DNA of 56,645 nt, from positions 1 to 56,645 of the forward strand of contig DIYF01000078.1 in NCBI GenBank assembly GCA_002427745.1. The letters run 5' to 3'. The notes under the pieces were generated by a model. The model was not told the DNA's origin. It did not search any database and saw only the letters and a program-made list of their open reading frames with translations. Source of the stretch: Roseivirga sp. UBA6061. Lineage in GTDB: Bacteria > Bacteroidota > Bacteroidia > Cytophagales > Cyclobacteriaceae. Of this stretch, positions 51,214 to 56,645 are shown piece by piece (position 1 is the stretch's first letter; each line of letters starts with the position of its first letter). Made by a program: the position numbers and the translations under genes.

Positions 51214-54200
51214 ATGCGTACATCTTTTTTATTCAGAAGATTTTCAATGCTATTCACCTCTTTCGCCCTGGTATCCATATCAATTCAGAACACCAATCCG
51301 GAATTTACTTCGTCCCCGTCTACCACACGATCAGAAGGGGAGGCTTATAGCTATCAGGTCGAGACGGCCGACCCAGATGGAGATGAAGTTACAATAACGG
51401 CTACAACTTTACCGACCTGGTTAAGCCAATCAACCCTTGCATCAGGTCAGGTAACTACATTTGCCGGTTTTGATGGAATCTCAGGTTTGGAAAACAGGAG
51501 CAGGTTGCAATCATCCTTTAATTTTCCGGTCGATGTAGCCGTTGCTCCTGACGGAGATATTTATGTGGCAGATCAGAAAAACCATGTCATCAGAAAAATT
51601 AGCAATGATGAAGTAAGCACATTTGCTGGCTCAGGGACTGAAGGAGGAGTGAATGGTAGTGGTACGCAGGCCAGTTTTAATAATCCCACGGGTATTGCTT
51701 TCGATACAGCCGGCAATCTTTATGTCGCTGAAAAAAACGGAAACAGGATCCGGAAAATAACCTCGGGAGGAGAGGTAACCACTCTGGCTGGTTCTGGCAC
51801 CGTTGGCAATACCAACGCCAATGGCACTAATGCCGAATTTAATCAGCCCACAGGTATAGTGGTGGATGTCCCGGGTAATGTGTTCGTGGCTGATTTCGGC
51901 AATCACAAAATTCGTAAGATAGATACCAATGGAGATGTGACCACACTGGCGGGGTCAGGCACTATAGGGAGTATAAATGCCAACGGTACAGCTGCCAGTT
52001 TCGGTTACCCTTATGATCTGATTTTTGACGGTACAGGTAATTTATTTGTCACTGATCAGGGGAACCATCTGATCAGAAAAATTGCTGCTAACGGTGATGT
52101 TACCACTTTTGCAGGATCTGGCACAGGCAAAGTAGAAAACGGAACCGGGGAGGCGGCCAGCTTCAGCCGTCCAACGGGAATCGCCATTGATTCGCAAGGT
52201 AACCTCTACACAACCGATTTCCTTGACAATGTGATCCGAAAGATTACTGCCCAGGCTGTGGTGACCACCCTGGCTGGTTCCGGGGATTTTGGAAAGACAG
52301 ATGGACAAGGCACAGAGGCCTCGTTTAATGTGCCAATCGGTTTGGCGGTAGATCCATCTGGGAACTTGTATGTTGCAGCTGAATCCAGCCATAGTATCAG
52401 AAGAATTACCACCAACTCCCGATCAGTAATAAGCGGAAACAGCACGGGGCAGCAGTCGGGCGATTATGAAGTGGTACTCAAAGCAGATGACGGCAATGGG
52501 GGAACGGCTACCCAAACTTTTAGCATTTCCATTACCGACAACATTAAGCCGGTTATCACTTCCGGTAATTCGGTAAGTTTTGAGGAAAATGGTACGGGTA
52601 CCGTTTATTCTGCTACAGCAACTGATACCAATACCCTCACCTATAGCCTTGGTACCGGCAAAGACGAAAGCCAGTTTAACATTGATGCAGGTACGGGAAA
52701 GGTTACTTTCAAAGTGGCCCCTGACTTTGAATTTCCTACAGACAACAATGCGGATAACATTTATCAATTCACCGTGGTCGCCAAAGACCCCAGCGACAAC
52801 CAGGCCAGCTGGGTAGTTACCGTGACCGTGACTGATCTTGATGACCTAAAACCAACACTCGCTATTACCAGTGCCAGGGAAGGAACAAAGAGCGACTTTT
52901 CCGTGACTTTTACTTTTTCCGAAGCTGTGACTGGTTTTTCCCTGGATGACATTCAGGTGGTTAATGGGGTGGCAAGTGAATTCAATGCCGTAAGCGAAAG
53001 CCTATATACTGTTTTAATTACACCAGCAGCCTTAGGAGATGTAACTATTGATGTGCCTGCTGCCATAGCACAGGATGCTGCCGGAAATCAAAATGAAGCA
53101 GGTAATCAGCTTGTGGTGGTTTATGACCTCACACCACCGGAGATCGTAAGTGTTTTATTGGAAGGTACTCCTGAAAAAGGAGATGTCGTGATCGAATATA
53201 AGGTCACTTTTACCGAAAAAGTAGACAGCGTTTCGATAGATGATTTCCAAATGGCTCTGGTTTCAGGCTTCGGTTCAGGTGTCGTATCGAAGGCAACTCA
53301 TATTACTGATACCGAAGTGCTTGTGGATGTATTGGTGGAAGGGTCTTTGTACAATACAGGAGACCAGGAACTTCGCCTTTCATTGAGAGAAGACCACAAC
53401 ATCAGCGATGTGGCAGGCAATGCCCTGAAGGTCCATGATAACAGTGCCAATCAGATACACACGACCAACCTGACCCATGACACACATTCAGGTGTGTTTA
53501 CCATGGTATTGGAAGGAGACGATATTCCGGAAGATAGTCCTATCCAGTTAAATGCCCCTTCTTTTGCCTCATTGGTACCTGCCATTAACAGCGTATATCC
53601 AAACGCTCCTGTTCGGGTTGAATTGAGTCTGGATGGCTTCAGCCTGAACAGACATTTTTATGATGGTTTCCAGAACTTTCCCTGGAATATGGATTATACT
53701 GCTTCTATTTATGCCTTGTCATCTACTACGGGACAATATGAAAAAGCATTGGTTTTCAGTGGATTAATGGAAACAGTAGGTGCAGCCAGGAGTCAGGTAG
53801 GTATTGATGGCAGGGAAGTTTTGACATACACTCTTTCTTCCCTGAACTTCGCCTCCGTAATTATCAACGAAACGAATATCGGTCCCGTCAATACTTTTCT
53901 ACTGCAATTCAAACTGAATTTAGCGGCTGCGGGCCTGGTAACGGTCCTCAATAACAGATTAGGAAAAATAGAGTACCCATTGCCGCCTATCATGATTAAT
54001 GAAATCGGTTTCAATCCCGATTACCCGGATTCTATTGACTATATCGAATTATATGATGGAGGTATTGGCAATCTGACTATTGGAGGAGGTTCCGCAGCTG
54101 GAAATGTAAACGCTACGGCCGGTCCTTTTTTCCGTATCGAAACCTTTGACTCTTTAGAGGTCGTACCATTTAAAACTATGGTCTTCGCTGAAAGAGCTGG

Positions 54201-56645
54201 TAATTTTCCAAATAACACCCTGACTACAGATGACAATGGCTACTATCTGATTGAGCTAAGAGACATTTCAGATCCCAACCTTCAGAAAAGCGATGACCCC
54301 AACGAAGAGCTGACTGACCGGTACAATATCAGTTTTTGTTTTAATGATAATAATGTACCAATACTGCTTGATGAACTGGATGTATACGCTCCGGTGAGTG
54401 CTGCCAAACCCTACAGTTTGCAGCGTTATCATGGAAAGCAAAGAGTCAGAAACGATAGTCTGGAGTGGACGTATGGTCTGCCCACTATAGACAGCGACAA
54501 CAGAATTTTTCTCGTGGAAGACACGGTTCGGTTGAATGAAAATAACCTGGATGTGGTGGATGTAAATGCTTTTGGAGGAAATCCTAAGAGCTTTGAAGAA
54601 GGCATTACTTATGCTATCTCCGGAGGTGCAGATCGCGCGCTATTTGAAATTGATGAGTCAACCGGTGAGTTGCGTTTTAAAGAGACACCGGACTTTGAAC
54701 AACCAGGGGATTCGGATACTGACAACCAATACCAGCTTGATATAACAGCAAGTCGTGCTGAGCCTTTCAATGATGATAATACGCGTGGCTTTGTGATTAT
54801 CGTCAAGGATGTAGATGATACTCCGCCCACGGTTACCATCTCGAGTGATGCCAGTGACCCTCAAAGTGGAGCATTTACTGCCACTTTTACTTTCTCAGAA
54901 GAGGTGACAGGCTTTGAACTGACGGATATTACTGTAGGAAACGGAGTTGCCAGCAACTTACAGACTACCAGTGCCTCAGTCTATACTGCCATCATAACCC
55001 CACTGGCTGATGGTCTTGTGACCATAGATGTTGCGGCCGACAAGGTTATAGATGCTGCCGGTTTAGGAAACATCGCTGCAACTCAGTTGAGTGTGACCAA
55101 TGATGAAACAGCACCAACTGCCATGATCACCGCCTCGGCAGATCCGACCAGTGGGGCTTTTACAGCCACCTTTACATTCTCAGAAGAGGTAACTGGATTT
55201 GAACTGGCAGATATTACAGTAGGAAACGGGGCAGCCAGCGATTTACAGACTACCAGTGCCGAGGTTTATACCTCCACCATAACGCCATTGGCCGATGGAG
55301 AAGTAACAGTGGATGTAGCCTCTGATCAGGTGCTGGATGCAGCAGGGAATAGCAATCTGGCTGCGACTCTACTGAGCGTAACCAACGATGAAACGATGCC
55401 GGTACTCACTATAACCAGCGATGCCGGTGATCCTCAGAGCGGAGCTTTTACCGCTACTTTCACTTTCTCAGAAGAGGTAACTGGCTTTGAACTGGCAGAT
55501 ATTACAGTAGGAAACGGGGCAGCCAGCAATTTACAGACTACCAGTGCCGAGGTTTATTCCGCCACCATAACGCCATTGGCCGATGGAGAAGTAACAGTGG
55601 ATGTAGCCGCTGATCAGGTGCTGGATGCTGCAGGGAATAGCAATCTGGCTGCGGCTCAACTGAGCGTAACCAACGATGAAACCGTACCGGTGCTCACCAT
55701 CGCCAGTGATGCCGGTAACCCTCAGAGTGGAGCTTTTATGACTACTTTCACTTTCTCAGAAGAGGTGACGGGTTTTGAGTTGGATGATGTTTCTGTGGGC
55801 AATGGTGTAGCCAGTGATTTCCAAACGACTAGTGCACTTGTCTATACCGCCACCATAAATCCATCCACTGATGGAGAGGTGTCGATTGATGTGGCGGCAG
55901 ACAAGGCCTTAGACCTGGCTGGAAACTTTAATAAGGCGGCAGTACAGTTTACCCTGATCAATGACGAAACGGCCCCGTCAGTTTCCTTATCAGCCGGAGA
56001 TTTGAATGCAGGAGCATATTTAGTCACCGCACAGTTCAGCGAAACGGTTGTCGGTTTTGCCCAGGGAGATATAACGGTCACCGGAGGTACAATCAGTGAT
56101 TTTACCACGGTAGATGGTGATACTTATACCTTCTCTGTGAGCTCTGAGAACCCTTCCGCTACAGTGGATATTGCTGCCGGAGTGGCGACTGATGCTGCCG
56201 GTAATGAGAATACAGCCGCTTCACAGCTAAGTCTGATCTTCAATAGCAGCCCTACGGATATCACACTGTCCAATGCTTCGATTGATGAAAACAATGAGAC
56301 AGGAGCGGTCATTGGCGATTTCGGTACGACTGACCCGGATGCCTCAGATAGTCATACCTACATGCTGGTGGCCGGAGCAGGAGATACGGATAACGCGTCC
56401 TTTACCATTGACGGAGCCAGCCTGAAAGCTCTGGGTACTTTCGATTTCGAAACGCAGTCCAGCTACAGTATCCGTGTAAAAACAGATGATGGCAGGGGAG
56501 GAAGCTTCGAAAAGAACTTCACGATTAGCATCGACAATGTCGCAGAGCCAGAGGTGACAGTAAGCGGAACGGTTGACTTCCCTGAAACACAGCTGGGCAT
56601 CACTGTTAGTACTACGATTACGATCAGTAACATTGGAGAAGCTCC
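51214..56645 (+). CDS. Second giant surface protein, NHL/cadherin/Ig-like (3' end outside window)
   Basis: The frame is open from the ATG at 51214 (MRTSFLFRRFSMLFTSFALV) to the edge, about 1810 codons. After a short signal peptide comes a CADG domain with a nested six-motif NHL propeller (about 77-400), the rest of the CADG domain, one cadherin domain (about 450-545), two bacterial Ig-like domains (about 546-750) and a long segment of about 750-1080 with a possible lamin-tail-like motif (IMINEIGFNPDYPDSIDYIE). Then another cadherin-like domain, four near-identical Ig-like repeats (95-96 residues), a fifth Ig-like domain and a CADG domain shared with the first giant. The end should contain the T9SS sorting domain outside the window. 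Confidence 0.9.
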   Translation, partial: MRTSFLFRRFSMLFTSFALVSISIQNTNPEFTSSPSTTRSEGEAYSYQVETADPDGDEVTITATTLPTWLSQSTLASGQVTTFAGFDGISGLENRSRLQSSFNFPVDVAVAPDGDIYVADQKNHVIRKISNDEVSTFAGSGTEGGVNGSGTQASFNNPTGIAFDTAGNLYVAEKNGNRIRKITSGGEVTTLAGSGTVGNTNANGTNAEFNQPTGIVVDVPGNVFVADFGNHKIRKIDTNGDVTTLAGSGTIGSINANGTAASFGYPYDLIFDGTGNLFVTDQGNHLIRKIAANGDVTTFAGSGTGKVENGTGEAASFSRPTGIAIDSQGNLYTTDFLDNVIRKITAQAVVTTLAGSGDFGKTDGQGTEASFNVPIGLAVDPSGNLYVAAESSHSIRRITTNSRSVISGNSTGQQSGDYEVVLKADDGNGGTATQTFSISITDNIKPVITSGNSVSFEENGTGTVYSATATDTNTLTYSLGTGKDESQFNIDAGTGKVTFKVAPDFEFPTDNNADNIYQFTVVAKDPSDNQASWVVTVTVTDLDDLKPTLAITSAREGTKSDFSVTFTFSEAVTGFSLDDIQVVNGVASEFNAVSESLYTVLITPAALGDVTIDVPAAIAQDAAGNQNEAGNQLVVVYDLTPPEIVSVLLEGTPEKGDVVIEYKVTFTEKVDSVSIDDFQMALVSGFGSGVVSKATHITDTEVLVDVLVEGSLYNTGDQELRLSLREDHNISDVAGNALKVHDNSANQIHTTNLTHDTHSGVFTMVLEGDDIPEDSPIQLNAPSFASLVPAINSVYPNAPVRVELSLDGFSLNRHFYDGFQNFPWNMDYTASIYALSSTTGQYEKALVFSGLMETVGAARSQVGIDGREVLTYTLSSLNFASVIINETNIGPVNTFLLQFKLNLAAAGLVTVLNNRLGKIEYPLPPIMINEIGFNPDYPDSIDYIELYDGGIGNLTIGGGSAAGNVNATAGPFFRIETFDSLEVVPFKTMVFAERAGNFPNNTLTTDDNGYYLIELRDISDPNLQKSDDPNEELTDRYNISFCFNDNNVPILLDELDVYAPVSAAKPYSLQRYHGKQRVRNDSLEWTYGLPTIDSDNRIFLVEDTVRLNENNLDVVDVNAFGGNPKSFEEGITYAISGGADRALFEIDESTGELRFKETPDFEQPGDSDTDNQYQLDITASRAEPFNDDNTRGFVIIVKDVDDTPPTVTISSDASDPQSGAFTATFTFSEEVTGFELTDITVGNGVASNLQTTSASVYTAIITPLADGLVTIDVAADKVIDAAGLGNIAATQLSVTNDETAPTAMITASADPTSGAFTATFTFSEEVTGFELADITVGNGAASDLQTTSAEVYTSTITPLADGEVTVDVASDQVLDAAGNSNLAATLLSVTNDETMPVLTITSDAGDPQSGAFTATFTFSEEVTGFELADITVGNGAASNLQTTSAEVYSATITPLADGEVTVDVAADQVLDAAGNSNLAAAQLSVTNDETVPVLTIASDAGNPQSGAFMTTFTFSEEVTGFELDDVSVGNGVASDFQTTSALVYTATINPSTDGEVSIDVAADKALDLAGNFNKAAVQFTLINDETAPSVSLSAGDLNAGAYLVTAQFSETVVGFAQGDITVTGGTISDFTTVDGDTYTFSVSSENPSATVDIAAGVATDAAGNENTAASQLSLIFNSSPTDITLSNASIDENNETGAVIGDFGTTDPDASDSHTYMLVAGAGDTDNASFTIDGASLKALGTFDFETQSSYSIRVKTDDGRGGSFEKNFTISIDNVAEPEVTVSGTVDFPETQLGITVSTTITISNIGEA
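54829..55971 (+). repeat. Four tandem Ig-like repeats of 285-288 bp
   Basis: The motif (D/N)PxSGAF recurs with codon starts at 54856, 55141, 55429 and 55717, giving periods of 95, 96 and 96 residues. Each unit has FTFSEEVTGFEL, then PLADGxVTxDVA or a variant, and (V/I)NDET. Units 2 and 3 differ at only a few bases, so a recent duplication or conversion is likely. Confidence 0.9.
55972..56645 (+). repeat. C-terminal cassette, copy 2 (shared with first giant)
   Basis: Matches 45145-45818 without indels; the match continues to the window edge. Confidence 0.9.

Overview
The window looks like a chromosomal segment of a Bacteroidota bacterium, most likely a marine member of the order Cytophagales. 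This rests on the type IX secretion (T9SS) sorting domain ending the first giant protein, a one-piece hybrid two-component regulator (propeller, kinase, receiver, AraC), LytTR regulators, prefix-type FtsX permeases controlled by PadR, a SemiSWEET transporter, and promoters resembling the Bacteroidota pattern (TTG, about 19 bp, TAnnTTTG). No rRNA, tRNA, CRISPR array, phage or insertion sequence was recognised.

Layout. 1-2228 (-): secreted VPS10/BNR propeller protein, cut by the left edge. 2382-3197 (+): unrecognised lipoprotein. 3257-7105 (-): molybdenum cofactor operon moaA-moeA-moaC followed by a cytosolic BNR propeller protein, with a divergent XdhC-family gene at 7296. 8.4-13.7 kb: housekeeping and unknown genes (SnoaL-like, M23 peptidase lipoprotein, MEST-like hydrolase, FAH-family enzyme, a 46-residue Cys/Lys peptide gene and a protein with an IF2 N-terminal-like domain). 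13.9-19.4 kb: two FtsX/MacB permeases around a PadR repressor with a direct-repeat operator candidate. 19.4-24.4 kb: LytTR membrane regulator, serine hydrolase, SRPBCC, DinB, SemiSWEET and MtfA-SEC-C. 24.7-29.1 kb: overlapping trio of PIG-L deacetylase, a 45-residue membrane protein and a sodium:solute symporter. 29.4-34.3 kb: LytTR response regulator and two TPR histidine kinases with a truncated third copy between them. 34.3-35.6 kb: repeat-dense intergenic DNA. 35.6-56.6 kb: two giant surface proteins (3570 residues, and at least 1810 residues running off the right edge) on either side of a 1333-residue hybrid regulator.

The most unusual signal is in the giant proteins. Five times, a six-motif NHL beta-propeller is inserted into the middle of a dystroglycan-type cadherin-like (CADG/He_PIG) beta-sandwich: the sandwich reads up to a PDWLxL-type motif, is interrupted by about 290-330 residues of propeller, and resumes at an LSGxA motif. 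The two giants also share a C-terminal cassette that aligns over 674 bp without an indel, and both contain tandem repeats of nearly constant length. A second unusual signal is a family of intergenic repeats with a strict 7-bp period but varying sequence at several places in the window.

How the genes may work together: the giants are probably cell-surface or secreted adhesin or substrate-binding proteins delivered by T9SS, with the hybrid regulator between them as a candidate sensor and controller. The Moco operon plus XdhC points to a molybdenum hydroxylase encoded elsewhere. These links are inferences from gene context.
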